From Scandinavium sp002470465 (GTDB lineage: Bacteria; Pseudomonadota; Gammaproteobacteria; Enterobacterales; Enterobacteriaceae), in contig NZ_JBFLVD010000006.1 of the NCBI RefSeq assembly GCF_040750395.1, positions 62,001 through 126,000 on the forward strand: DNA of 64,000 bases, read 5' to 3'. Position numbers and translations under genes: made by a program. Positions 36,417 to 45,129 of the stretch are shown piece by piece. The notes below the pieces were generated by a model, which saw only the letters and a program-made list of their open reading frames with translations, did no database searches and was not told the DNA's origin. Numbering within the stretch: position 1 is the stretch's first letter; every line of letters begins with the position of its first letter.

Positions 36417-37706
36417 TTAACCGAAGAGGGAGTAGAAAATCGCGGAGATGGCGATGAGGCCCATGATGACCACGAACACGTTGCTGATGTGGCCGCTGTA
36501 CTTACGCATTGCAGGTACTTTCTGGATGGCGTACATCGGCATCAGGAACAGGATCATCGCGATAATCGGACCACCCAGGGTCTCAATCATGCCGAGGATG
36601 CTTGGGTTCAGGGTTGCCACAATCCAGGTGGTCACCAGCATGAACACCGCAGTCATCTTGTTCAGGCGGCTCACTTCAATGGTTTTACCGCGGCTACGCA
36701 GGGACTTGATCACCATGCCGTTAAAGCCTTCACGTGCGCCAAGGTAGTGGCCGAGGAAGGATTTAGTGATGGCGATAATCGCAATAATCGGTGCCATCCA
36801 GGCAATCAGCGGTGCGTTAAAGTGGTTTGCCAGGTAAGACAGGATAGAGATGTTCTGCTCTTTCGCGGACGCCAGGTCTGCCGGGGAGAGGCTCAGCACG
36901 CAGCTGAACACGAAGAACATCACGGTCAGCACCATCATGATGTGAGCGAAGGCCAGAATTTTGGAGCACTTCTTCTCTGCATCCACGCCGTACTCTTCAC
37001 GTTTTGCCACGGCAAAGGAGGAGATGATCGGGGAGTGGTTAAAGGAGAACACCATGACCGGAATTGCCAGCCACAGGGTCATCCACAGGCCGTTACCGGT
37101 AGAAGATGCGCTGCTCAGCGACAGCGTTTCCAGCGCGGCACCGTTCCACTGTGGGATCAGGTAGCAGGCCAGCAGCATCAGGGCAACTACAAATGGGAAC
37201 ACCAGAATGCTCATCGCTTTGACGATCATCTGCTCGCCGAAGCGCACGATGGTCATCATGCCGACAATCAGGATCAGGGACAGGATCGCACGCGGCGGCG
37301 GCGTCATGCTCAACTGGTGAGTCATAAAGCTTTCGACGGTGTTGGTGATTGCTACGCTGTACACCAGCAGAATGGGGTAAATTGCGAAGAAGTAGAGCAG
37401 GGTAATCAGCTTACCTGCGCCAATACCGAAGTGTTCTTCAACTACTTCAGTGATGTCTTCGCCCGGGTTTTTACCGGACAGCACGAAGCGGGTCAGGCCG
37501 CGGTGTGCGAAATAGGTCATCGGGAAAGCAAGGATTGCCATGATGATAAGCGGGATCATCCCGCCGACGCCGGCATTGATCGGCAGGAACAGTACGCCCG
37601 CACCGATCGCCGTGCCGTAAAGGCCCAGCATCCACATTGTGTCCGTTTTACGCCATCCGCTACGACTTTCAGCCGAGGCAATGGTGCTGGTCTGAATGGT
37701 TTCCAT
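36417..37706 (-). CDS. sdaC: Serine/proton symporter SdaC
   Basis: The 429-residue inner-membrane protein has about 11 membrane segments and belongs to the hydroxy/aromatic amino acid permease family. It starts METIQTSTIA and has the first helix signature GLYGTAIGAGVLFLPINAG. It is a highly serine-specific symporter also used by phage C1 in E. coli. AGGAG precedes the start. It leads the sdaCB serine-use operon. Confidence 0.96.
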   Translation of the reverse strand: METIQTSTIASAESRSGWRKTDTMWMLGLYGTAIGAGVLFLPINAGVGGMIPLIIMAILAFPMTYFAHRGLTRFVLSGKNPGEDITEVVEEHFGIGAGKLITLLYFFAIYPILLVYSVAITNTVESFMTHQLSMTPPPRAILSLILIVGMMTIVRFGEQMIVKAMSILVFPFVVALMLLACYLIPQWNGAALETLSLSSASSTGNGLWMTLWLAIPVMVFSFNHSPIISSFAVAKREEYGVDAEKKCSKILAFAHIMMVLTVMFFVFSCVLSLSPADLASAKEQNISILSYLANHFNAPLIAWMAPIIAIIAITKSFLGHYLGAREGFNGMVIKSLRSRGKTIEVSRLNKMTAVFMLVTTWIVATLNPSILGMIETLGGPIIAMILFLMPMYAIQKVPAMRKYSGHISNVFVVIMGLIAISAIFYSLFG

Positions 37707-38166
37707 CTGTATCTCCTGGAGGAAGCAAATTGTCAGTTATTTGGTCAAATCCAATGAATAAATGACTGACGGTAAAATAAATTCGTGCCAAACGGGGTTT
37801 TATTATGATTTTCACCCGTGATTGTATGGGGCCGGAAAGATACATTTAAGTTATCAATGTATCAGTGATCGCGATCTCAAATGCGATAAAACACTTCCTG
37901 AAAGAAGGTTTTTAGACCATCAGACTGCTTTTTGCGAGTTAACGGCCGTTTATTGGCGCGGAGACTATCATTGGCAGTATGAGCAGGGAACGTTTGCCAT
38001 GATGAAAACGTATGTTTTGCTGGAAAAGGTAGCGAAAATAGCGCTTTAAATCGCTTTAATATAATTTATGTGAATATTTAACGCTTTCGACAGGGGGCGT
38101 TTTTTCTGATCGACAGGAAAAGATAAGGGCGGCTTATGCGCCGCCCTGAAGTCAGGAGAGGGTTTC
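37707..38166. other. sdaC-ppnN intergenic region
   Basis: This 460-bp gap holds the sdaC control region on its left. An operator-like inverted repeat, GATACAT-N11-ATGTATC, is at 37839-37863. No open frame with a ribosome site is credible. The right end holds the ppnN terminator hairpin. Confidence 0.5.
38126..38147 (-). terminator. Terminator hairpin of ppnN
   Basis: The stem AGGGCGGC/GCCGCCCT lies 20 bases after the ppnN stop and is followed on the minus strand by TATCTTTTCC. Confidence 0.65.
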
Positions 38167-39531
38167 TCAGGAACAGATTTCGTAGCAGGGGATATAGGCG
38201 GAGCCCGGCAGCTTCATGCGGTGCTGCGCCACAAAGCTTTGCAGCAGCTTGTCCATCCGGCGCATCATCTCACTGTCGCCATGAATTTTGTACGGGCCAA
38301 ATTCTTCAATGGCCCGGATCCCCACTTCCTTCACGTTACCGGCGACAATACCTGAGAAGGCACGGCGCAGGTCAGCCGCCAGCACTTCGACCGGCTGATC
38401 GGGATAAAGCTTCAGGTTCGCCATGTTCTCATGGGTCGGTTCGAAGGGCTGCTGCAGATCCGGCGCGATACGCATCGACCAGTTGAAGCTATAGGCATCG
38501 CCCGTGTCGCGGCGATTCTCTTTCACCAGCGGCATCGCTTTCTTCATCTGACGCGCCACTTCCGCAGGATCGTCCACGATAATGCGATAGTGACGGCGAG
38601 CGGCTTCCCCAAGCGTATGCACGATAAAATCGTCCAGCACGCGGAAGTAGTCCTCGCTCTCTTTCGGCCCGGTCAGGATCAGCGGCAGGACCTGGTTTTT
38701 GTTCGCCGGGTTCATCAGGATACCAAGCAGATACAGCAGCTCCTCCGCAGTGCCTACGCCGCCCGGGAAGATGATGATCCCATGGGCGATGCGCACGAAT
38801 GCTTCCAGGCGCTTTTCGATATCCGGCATGATGATAAGTTCGTTCACCAGCGGATTTGGCGGCTCGGCGGCGATGATCGACGGTTCGGTCATGCCGATAA
38901 AGCGCCCTTCTTTATAACGCTGCTGCGCGTGGCCAACGGCGGCGCCTTTCATCGGCGCTTCCATCGCGCCCGGACCGCAGCCAGTGCAGATATTCAGTTC
39001 GCGTAGGCCAAGCTGGGTGCCGACGCGACGGGCATAAAGATATTCGTTTTCATTAATGGAGTGACCGCCCCAGCAAACGACCATACTCGGTGCTTCACCC
39101 ACGTGCAACGCGCGGGCGTTACGCAGAATTGAGAACACGAGGTTGGTAATGTGGGCAGAACTTTCCAGATCAAGATTCGGGAAGCGGACGGTGTTATGGA
39201 TCTGACCGTAGACGAACAGAATATCGCGCAGAACGGCAAACAGGTTGGCCTGCAGCGAGCGAATGATGCGACCGTCAACGAAGGCGTCTTCCGGCGGGTT
39301 AATCAGTTCCAGCTTCACACCGCGCTCGCGGCGCAGCACGTTGATGTCGAAACTTTCAAAGCGGGACAGCAGTTCCTTGCTGTTATCGGTGAGACTGCCT
39401 GAGTTGAGTACAGCCAGTGAACAGTTGCGGAACAGCTGGTACAGGTCGCTGCTGGCATTGCTTTTTAGCATGTCGACTTCCAGCTGCGACAGCATATCCA
39501 TTGAGCCAAGCGGGCTAATATGTGTAATCAA
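38167..39531 (-). CDS. ppnN: Pyrimidine/purine nucleotide 5'-monophosphate nucleosidase PpnN
   Basis: The 454-residue protein is a LOG-family nucleosidase that splits nucleoside monophosphates into base and ribose 5-phosphate and is stimulated by (p)ppGpp. The family motif PGGVGTAEELLYLLG lies near residue 265, and GCGPGAMEAPMKGAAVGH precedes it. Length equals E. coli YgdH. Its ppGpp response links it functionally to relA in this window. Confidence 0.94.
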   Translation of the reverse strand: MITHISPLGSMDMLSQLEVDMLKSNASSDLYQLFRNCSLAVLNSGSLTDNSKELLSRFESFDINVLRRERGVKLELINPPEDAFVDGRIIRSLQANLFAVLRDILFVYGQIHNTVRFPNLDLESSAHITNLVFSILRNARALHVGEAPSMVVCWGGHSINENEYLYARRVGTQLGLRELNICTGCGPGAMEAPMKGAAVGHAQQRYKEGRFIGMTEPSIIAAEPPNPLVNELIIMPDIEKRLEAFVRIAHGIIIFPGGVGTAEELLYLLGILMNPANKNQVLPLILTGPKESEDYFRVLDDFIVHTLGEAARRHYRIIVDDPAEVARQMKKAMPLVKENRRDTGDAYSFNWSMRIAPDLQQPFEPTHENMANLKLYPDQPVEVLAADLRRAFSGIVAGNVKEVGIRAIEEFGPYKIHGDSEMMRRMDKLLQSFVAQHRMKLPGSAYIPCYEICS

Positions 39532-39606
39532 GTGAGCTCCTTACGGGACGAGTATCGTCTTCCCTGATGATTACAATAGCCTTGCCTGTTTGCTTTCCAC
39601 AAGAAA

Positions 39607-39792
39607 AAGCGCGGCAGAGGCCGCGCTTCAGTTCATGGACAAAAGAAGGAAAAAGCGTGGTTTTTCCTTCTTTGCCGTTATCAGCCGAAAATCAAAGAAT
39701 TGATTTTCCTTGTTTTTTGCCGAGTGACTGATGATAAATGTTTACCTGTCAGAGGCTTGTCATCAGTCTCAAGCGCGGCAGAGGCCGCGCTT
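39607..39792. repeat. Hairpin array bounded by duplicated 22-nt palindromes
   Basis: Two identical 22-nt palindromes (AAGCGCGG..CCGCGCTT) lie at 39607-39628 and 39771-39792. Between them are three more inverted repeats: a perfect 13-bp stem at 39642-39673 (arms AAAGAAGGAAAAA), a perfect 9-bp stem at 39687-39708 (GAAAATCAA) and 9-bp arms at 39726/39768 (GACTGATGA). The first palindrome has a T-run on the minus strand (queF terminator); the second has TTTATTTT on the plus strand. Confidence 0.65.
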
Positions 39793-39811
39793 TATTTTGC
39801 AATGATTTATG

Positions 39812-40657
39812 TTACTGGCGCACCAGACGCCCGGTGGCGGGGACGAAGTCGGTGTTGCTGCGCCAGGGATTGATATCCAGCCCGCCGCGGCGCGTATAGC
39901 GCGCATAAACGCTGAGGAACTCCGGCTGGCAGAAGCGCTGAATGTCGCTAAAAATGCGTTCTACACACTGCTCATGGAACTCATTGTGATGGCGGAAAGA
40001 GACCAGGTAACGCAGCAGCTTTTCCCGGTCGATTTTCGGCCCGCGGTACTGAATCTGCACTGAGCCCCAGTCCGGCTGATGGGTAATCAGGCAGTTGGAT
40101 TTCAGCAGATGGCTGACCAGCGTCTCTTCAACGATTTTGCCGCTGGCGGCATCCTGGAGATGGTCGGCGCTGAACTCATAGCTGTCGATCTCAATGTCCT
40201 GATCGTCAATGCAGGTGCCGTGGAAATGGGCAATTGGCTGGCCTTCTGTTTCCTCCAGGCGGAACAGCGCGACGCTGACGTCACCTTGCGCACATTCGCG
40301 AAGATCGCGTTCGAGCGTGGCACGCACCTCTTCCCAACTGGCAAAACGAGTCTGGTTGAAGCTGTTGAGGTAGAGCTTAAAACTTTTCGATTCAACCAGA
40401 TTAAGGCTGGTGTCGCTCAGCTCAACGTGGCCGACCGCCACCTGCGGCAGGCCTCTCTCGTTCAGCCAGGAGAGTTCGTACAGCGTCCAGATATCACCGC
40501 CGTGAAAGGGCAGGTTGTCGGCGTGCAGGCCAAGCGGATCGCGATTGAGGCTGCGCGGCACGGGCTGCAGCAGGCTGGCGTCGTAAACGTCCCGGTAATC
40601 AGTTGATTTGCCGAGCGTCAGGCCGGAGAGCGCCTGGTGGTTATCATAAGAAGACAT
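39812..40657 (-). CDS. queF: NADPH-dependent 7-cyano-7-deazaguanine reductase QueF
   Basis: The 281-residue enzyme reduces preQ0 to preQ1 in queuosine synthesis. It is the long tunnel-fold form. The thioimide-forming cysteine is C189 in KSNCLITHQPDWGS with D196 beside it, and the NADPH motif ESKSFKLYLNSFNQTRF is at residues 89-105. It is divergent from syd with a short shared control region. queE of the same pathway is at 59691. Confidence 0.96.
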   Translation of the reverse strand: MSSYDNHQALSGLTLGKSTDYRDVYDASLLQPVPRSLNRDPLGLHADNLPFHGGDIWTLYELSWLNERGLPQVAVGHVELSDTSLNLVESKSFKLYLNSFNQTRFASWEEVRATLERDLRECAQGDVSVALFRLEETEGQPIAHFHGTCIDDQDIEIDSYEFSADHLQDAASGKIVEETLVSHLLKSNCLITHQPDWGSVQIQYRGPKIDREKLLRYLVSFRHHNEFHEQCVERIFSDIQRFCQPEFLSVYARYTRRGGLDINPWRSNTDFVPATGRLVRQ

Positions 40658-40726
40658 GTTTCACCGTCATAAAGCAGGTAGACTAATAGGCTCAGTTTAT
40701 CCTGGTTGACCTGGAGAGAGAAAGCA

Positions 40727-41272
40727 GTGGATCAGCAGACCGCAACAGCCTTACAGGCGTTTACCCAACGTTATTGTGATGCCTGGCAGCAACGTCATGG
40801 CACCTCACCGCGCAGTGAAGAGCTGTACGGAGTACCTTCCCCATGCGTGACGGGTACAGAAGAGGAGGCGGTATTCTGGCAGCCTCAGCCGTTTAGCCTG
40901 ACGCCCACGCTGGAAGCGGTTGAAAGGGCGCTGGATATTGTGGTACAACACCCGCTTCAAACTTATTATACCAGTCAGTTTGCGGGTGACATGCCTGCGA
41001 CGTTTGGCGAACGCCAGCTCACGCTGCTGCAGGTCTGGAGCCCGGATGATTTTCGCCGCGTGCAGGAAAATTTGATTGGGCATCTGGTCACCCAGAAGCG
41101 CCTTAAGCTTTCACCGACGCTGTTTATCGGCACGCTCGATAGCGAACTGGACGTCATTTCCGTCTGTAATCTGACGGGCGAAGTGCTTCTTGAAACGCTC
41201 GGTACCCGCAACCGCACCACGCTTTCCGCCTCCATGGCAAGCTTCCTGAGTCACCTTGATCCTCTTGTGTAA
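40727..41272 (+). CDS. syd: SecY-interacting protein Syd
   Basis: The 181-residue cytosolic protein binds SecY at the membrane and may proofread translocon assembly. Conserved segments are EELYGVPSPC near residue 30 and SPDDFRRVQENLIGHLVTQKRLKL. GTG at 40727 (VDQQTATALQAF) gives the E. coli length and follows a GGAGAGAG purine stretch; a longer upstream frame is unsupported. Confidence 0.93.
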   Translation: MDQQTATALQAFTQRYCDAWQQRHGTSPRSEELYGVPSPCVTGTEEEAVFWQPQPFSLTPTLEAVERALDIVVQHPLQTYYTSQFAGDMPATFGERQLTLLQVWSPDDFRRVQENLIGHLVTQKRLKLSPTLFIGTLDSELDVISVCNLTGEVLLETLGTRNRTTLSASMASFLSHLDPLV

Positions 41273-41291
41273 TCCATTGGCCTGGCATCTC

Positions 41292-41309
41292 TGTGAGAGA
41301 TCTCTTACA
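41292..41309. promoter_or_regulatory. Probable UvrY binding site of csrB
   Basis: TGTGAGAGATCTCTTACA is an almost perfect 18-bp inverted repeat about 183 bp upstream of the csrB start. Its half TGTGAGAGATC recurs at 41315-41325 and CTTGTAAGAC occurs at 41332 and 41448. Phospho-UvrY of the BarA-UvrY system is known to bind a remote palindrome of this kind before csrB. Confidence 0.75.
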
Positions 41310-41447
41310 GGCCTTGTGAGAGATCGCCACCTTGTAAGACTGACATTGCCGCTGCGCTTTTGAAATTATCTCATTTAATCAAGCAGTTATGTTCTCTCTT
41401 TGCGGCTTTCATATGAAATTAAGCTTACCGGATGCCCTACAAGAGCC

Positions 41448-41476
41448 TTGTAAGACGAGGCGGAATAAGGGATTCT
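41448..41476 (+). promoter_or_regulatory. csrB promoter
   Basis: TTGTAA and GATTCT are 17 bases apart and end 6 bases before the csrB 5' end. The TGTAAGAC repeat overlaps the -35 element. Confidence 0.6.
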
Positions 41477-41482
41477 ATACAC

Positions 41483-41850
41483 GTCGACAGGGAGTCGCAC
41501 AACGAAACGAACATCAGGATGATGACGTTTCAGCAGGACACACCAGGACGGTGCTGCAAGGACAGGCTTGAGGATGCAAGCAAAAGGATGACGCAGGACG
41601 CGTTAAAGGACACCTCCAGGATGGAGAAAGAGAGCCGGTCAGGATGGTCGGTGGATCAGGAAGATCGGGACACGCTTACGGATAAGTGAAATCGCATCGG
41701 GGTGGTGCGAGCAGGACGCGGAAGTTTACGGATGAACTGGTCAGGAGACCGCAGGAAAAGTTGTCACGGATGAGCAGGGAGCACCAAAAGTAGCTGGATT
41801 GCTGCGAAACGAACCGGGAGCACTGTGTAAAAACAGTGCTCCCTTTTTTT
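41483..41850 (+). ncRNA. csrB: Regulatory RNA CsrB (CsrA antagonist)
   Basis: The RNA starts GTCGACAGGGAGTC and ends in a strong terminator, GGGAGCACTGT/ACAGTGCTCCC plus seven U, giving about 368 nt as in E. coli. It carries about 25 GGA triplets, many as CAGGA or AAGGA in hairpin loops, which sequester CsrA dimers. The 3' block AGTAGCTGGATTGCTGCGAA is the conserved end. It lies between syd and yqcC as in E. coli. Short open frames across it are accidental. Confidence 0.97.
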
Positions 41851-41917
41851 ATTTCCCTTTCTACCGATGGTATCCTGCGCCGCAGATTTCCATTTCGACG
41901 TCTCATTCGAGGTTTTC

Positions 41918-42247
41918 ATGAGCCATCACGACAGCGTGCGCCTGCGCCTGCACGCGATTGAATCACTGCTGCGCGAACATCAGCACTGGCAGGACTACGC
42001 GCCGGATGCCAGCGTGTTCGAAAGCACACAGCCTTTCTGTATGGATACGCTGGAGCCGCTCGAATGGCTGCAATGGGTGCTGATCCCCCGTATGCACCAG
42101 CTTATCGAGAGCCAGCAGCCACTGCCGCAAAGCTTCGCCGTGGCGCCCTATTATGAAATCGCCCTTGAGGCGGGCCACCCGTTCCGTGCGATCATCCTGC
42201 CGGAGCTTGAGCAGCTCGATGCGCTGTTTGCTGGTGTTGACGACTGA
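41918..42247 (+). CDS. yqcC: YqcC family protein (DUF446)
   Basis: The 109-residue cytosolic protein has the family core QPFCMDTLEPLEWLQWVLIPRM. Function is unknown. ATG at 41918 follows GAGG with 5-6 bases spacing and gives the E. coli length. Its stop overlaps the truC start (TGATG), so it is coupled to truC. Confidence 0.92.
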   Translation: MSHHDSVRLRLHAIESLLREHQHWQDYAPDASVFESTQPFCMDTLEPLEWLQWVLIPRMHQLIESQQPLPQSFAVAPYYEIALEAGHPFRAIILPELEQLDALFAGVDD

Positions 42248-43029
42248 TGCTGGAAATCCTCTACCAGGATGAGTGGCTGGTCGCAGTCAATAAACCTTCC
42301 GGCTGGCTGGTTCACCGTAGCTGGCTCGATCGCGATGAAAAAGTGGTGGTGATGCAGACCGTACGTGACCAGATTGGTCAGCACGTATTTACCGTGCATC
42401 GTCTGGACAGACCAACATCCGGCGTATTGCTGATGGGATTATCGAGCGAAGCAGGCCGCCGTCTTTCGCTGCAGTTTGAGCAGCATCAGATTCAGAAGCG
42501 CTATCATGCCATCGTGCGCGGCTGGCTGACGGAGGAGGCGGTGCTTGATTATCCGCTGGTGGAAGAACTGGATAAAATCGCCGACAAATTTGCTCGTGAA
42601 GACAAAGAAGCCCAGGCCGCGGTAACGCATTATCGCGGCCTGGCGACGGTAGAGATGCCGGTTGCTACCGGGCGCTATCCTACCACCCGCTACGGCCTGG
42701 TGGAGCTCGACCCGAAAACCGGGCGCAAGCATCAGCTGCGTCGCCACATGAGTCATCTGCGTCATCCGATCCTCGGCGACAGCAAGCACGGCGATCTGCG
42801 CCAGAACCGCAGCGCGGCGGAACATTTCGGCTGTAATCGCTTAATGCTGCACGCAAGCGAACTGCATTTGACGCATCCTTTCACCGGTAAGCCGCTGGTG
42901 ATACGTGCAAGACTTGATGACGTCTGGATGCAGGCATTGTCACATTTCGGCTGGCGCGGCCTTCTCCCTGACGTTGAAAGGGTTGAGTTTGCGCCGGACA
43001 ACGGTCAGGATGACCGCATAACTGAATGA
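42247..43029 (+). CDS. truC: tRNA pseudouridine(65) synthase TruC
   Basis: The 260-residue RluA-type enzyme makes pseudouridine 65 in tRNAs. The catalytic aspartate is D54 in VHRLDRPTSGV. A C-terminal RKHQLRRHMSHLRHPILGD segment completes the fold. It sits in the yqcC-truC-yqcA string. Confidence 0.95.
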   Translation: MLEILYQDEWLVAVNKPSGWLVHRSWLDRDEKVVVMQTVRDQIGQHVFTVHRLDRPTSGVLLMGLSSEAGRRLSLQFEQHQIQKRYHAIVRGWLTEEAVLDYPLVEELDKIADKFAREDKEAQAAVTHYRGLATVEMPVATGRYPTTRYGLVELDPKTGRKHQLRRHMSHLRHPILGDSKHGDLRQNRSAAEHFGCNRLMLHASELHLTHPFTGKPLVIRARLDDVWMQALSHFGWRGLLPDVERVEFAPDNGQDDRITE

Positions 43030-43045
43030 TTCAGGGAGAAAAGTA

Positions 43046-43489
43046 ATGGCGGAAGTGGGTATTTTTGTTGGCACCATGTACGGGAATGCACTGCTGGTGG
43101 CGGAAGAAGCAGAAACCCTTCTCAAGGCACACGGCCATCAGGCGACGGTCTTTGAAGATCCGGAAGTTGACGACTGGGCATCATACCAGGGGAAATATGC
43201 CCTTGTCGTGACGTCCACCACCGGGCAGGGCGATCTGCCGGACAGCATCGTGCCGCTGTATGAAGGCATCAAGGACATGTATCAGCCTCATCTGCGCTAC
43301 GGCATTATTGCGCTCGGTGACAGCACCTATTCGCACTTCTGCGGCGGCGGCAAAAAATTTGATGCGCTATTGCAGGAGCAGGGCGCGCAGCGCATCGGCG
43401 AGATGCTGATGATTGACGCCAGCGAAGATCCTGAACCGGAAAGCGTTTCCAACCCGTGGGTTGAACACTGGGCTACGCTACTCAGTTGA
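43046..43489 (+). CDS. yqcA: Flavodoxin YqcA
   Basis: The 147-residue short-chain flavodoxin binds FMN; the phosphate loop is GTMYGNALLVAEEAE at residues 8-22 and the isoalloxazine loop is STTGQGDLPDS. It resembles MioC. The physiological partner is not established. AGGGAG precedes the ATG, 16 bases after truC. Confidence 0.94.
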   Translation: MAEVGIFVGTMYGNALLVAEEAETLLKAHGHQATVFEDPEVDDWASYQGKYALVVTSTTGQGDLPDSIVPLYEGIKDMYQPHLRYGIIALGDSTYSHFCGGGKKFDALLQEQGAQRIGEMLMIDASEDPEPESVSNPWVEHWATLLS

Positions 43490-43495
43490 CCGTCA

Positions 43496-43526
43496 GTGCC
43501 CTTCAGCCGAAGGGTACCTCTTTTCC
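43496..43526 (+). terminator. Probable terminator after yqcA
   Basis: The stem GTGCCCTTC-AGCC-GAAGGGTAC, with one wobble pair, is followed by CTCTTTTCC just after the yqcA stop. The rest of the 281-bp gap to gudP shows no gene. Confidence 0.6.
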
Positions 43527-43770
43527 GTCCTGAACGGATTTCGTGAACCAGCCCCCATCCTCCTGGGCATAAGCCCCAAAACACCTTTTCCCACTCCATG
43601 AATGCTGTGTGTATGCACGGTGAGCCCGTGAGTGCGCGTTTTTATACTTATCTCCGCCGGTAAATAAAACGTGGCAAACCTCCGGGCGATGCCGCCATAA
43701 AAACAGACATCATTCTGATTACCCTACAGGTTGCGTTGTTCAGAATGAGGGAAGCCTCAGGAGTACAACA

Positions 43771-45129
43771 ATGAGTTCACTAAGTCAGGCGACGGCGGCT
43801 GCTGAAAAGCGGACTAACGCGCGCTACTGGATTGTGGTGATGCTGTTTATCGTCACCTCCTTCAACTACGGCGACCGCGCCACCCTCTCCATTGCCGGGT
43901 CTGAAATGGCCAAAGATATTGGCCTGGATCCGGTCGGTATGGGATATGTTTTCTCTGCTTTTTCATGGGCCTACGTGATAGGTCAAATCCCCGGCGGCTG
44001 GCTGCTTGATCGCTTCGGGTCCAAACGAGTCTATTTCTGGTCGATCTTTACCTGGTCGATGTTCACCCTGCTGCAGGGCTTCGTCGATATCTTCAACGGT
44101 TTCGGCATTATCGTGGCGCTGTTTACGTTGCGCTTCCTGGTGGGCCTCGCTGAAGCGCCGTCCTTCCCGGGCAACAGTCGCATCGTCGCGGCGTGGTTCC
44201 CCGCGCAGGAGAGGGGCACCGCGGTAGCCATTTTTAACTCCGCCCAGTATTTCGCAACGGTGATCTTTGCGCCAATCATGGGCTGGCTGACTCACGAGGT
44301 GGGCTGGTCGCACGTGTTCTTCTTTATGGGCGGGCTTGGGATCCTGATTAGCCTCCTGTGGCTGAAGATGATCCACGAACCCAACCGGCATCCCGGCGTG
44401 AACCAGAAAGAGCTGGATTACATTGCCGAAGGCGGGGCGCTGATCAATATGGATCAGAAAAAGACCACGCAGCATGTGCCGATGCGTGACAAATGGGGGC
44501 AGATTAAGCAACTGATCGGCTCGCGCATGATGATTGGCATCTATCTGGGCCAGTACTGTATCAACGCCCTGACTTACTTTTTCATCACCTGGTTCCCGGT
44601 GTATCTGGTGCAGGCGCGCGGCATGTCGATTCTCAAAGCGGGGTTTGTCGCCTCCATTCCGGCGGTGTGCGGCTTCGTCGGCGGCGTGCTGGGCGGGATC
44701 GTTTCTGACTGGCTGATGCGCAAAAGCGGTTCGCTGAACGTGGCGCGTAAAACGCCAATTGTGCTCGGCATGCTGCTGTCGATGACCATGGTCTTCTGTA
44801 ACTATGTTAACGCGGAGTGGATGATCATCGGCTTTATGGCGATGGCCTTCTTTGGCAAAGGCATTGGTGCGCTGGGCTGGGCGGTGATGGCAGATACGGC
44901 ACCGAAAGAGATAAGCGGCCTTAGCGGCGGTCTGTTCAATATGTTCGGTAACGTCTCCGGCATCGTGACGCCTATCGCCATCGGTTACATCGTGGCGACC
45001 ACCGGATCGTTCAACTGGGCCCTTATCTACGTCGGTATTCATGCGCTGGTGGCGGTTCTGAGCTATCTGGCGCTGGTGGGCGACATCAAACGTATCGAAC
45101 TTAAACCTGTCGCGGAGCGTACGGCATGA
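43771..45129 (+). CDS. gudP: D-glucarate/galactarate:H+ symporter GudP
   Basis: The 452-residue MFS carrier of the anion:cation symporter (ACS) family has 12 membrane segments. Family segments include FNYGDRATLSIAG near residue 31, GQIPGGWLLDRFGSK, and EAPSFPGNSRIVAAWFP. It brings D-glucarate and related aldarates into the cell. It leads gudP-gudX-gudD-garK; its stop overlaps the gudX start as ATGA. In E. coli the gud genes are switched on by CdaR, which is not in this window. Confidence 0.94.
   Translation: MSSLSQATAAAEKRTNARYWIVVMLFIVTSFNYGDRATLSIAGSEMAKDIGLDPVGMGYVFSAFSWAYVIGQIPGGWLLDRFGSKRVYFWSIFTWSMFTLLQGFVDIFNGFGIIVALFTLRFLVGLAEAPSFPGNSRIVAAWFPAQERGTAVAIFNSAQYFATVIFAPIMGWLTHEVGWSHVFFFMGGLGILISLLWLKMIHEPNRHPGVNQKELDYIAEGGALINMDQKKTTQHVPMRDKWGQIKQLIGSRMMIGIYLGQYCINALTYFFITWFPVYLVQARGMSILKAGFVASIPAVCGFVGGVLGGIVSDWLMRKSGSLNVARKTPIVLGMLLSMTMVFCNYVNAEWMIIGFMAMAFFGKGIGALGWAVMADTAPKEISGLSGGLFNMFGNVSGIVTPIAIGYIVATTGSFNWALIYVGIHALVAVLSYLALVGDIKRIELKPVAERTA

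Noticed and set aside
35898..37757. A 619-codon open frame on the plus strand opposite sdaB and sdaC
   Set aside because: It is antisense to two well-conserved genes, very rich in His, Gln and Arg, spans their gap without a ribosome site, and fits a codon-bias shadow.
37822..38049. A 75-codon frame in the sdaC-ppnN gap
   Set aside because: It uses a TTG start without a ribosome site and covers the inverted repeat that looks regulatory.
41389..41689. Open frames of 60-85 codons across csrB
   Set aside because: The repeated GGA-rich hairpins of CsrB lack stops by chance; the RNA is non-coding.
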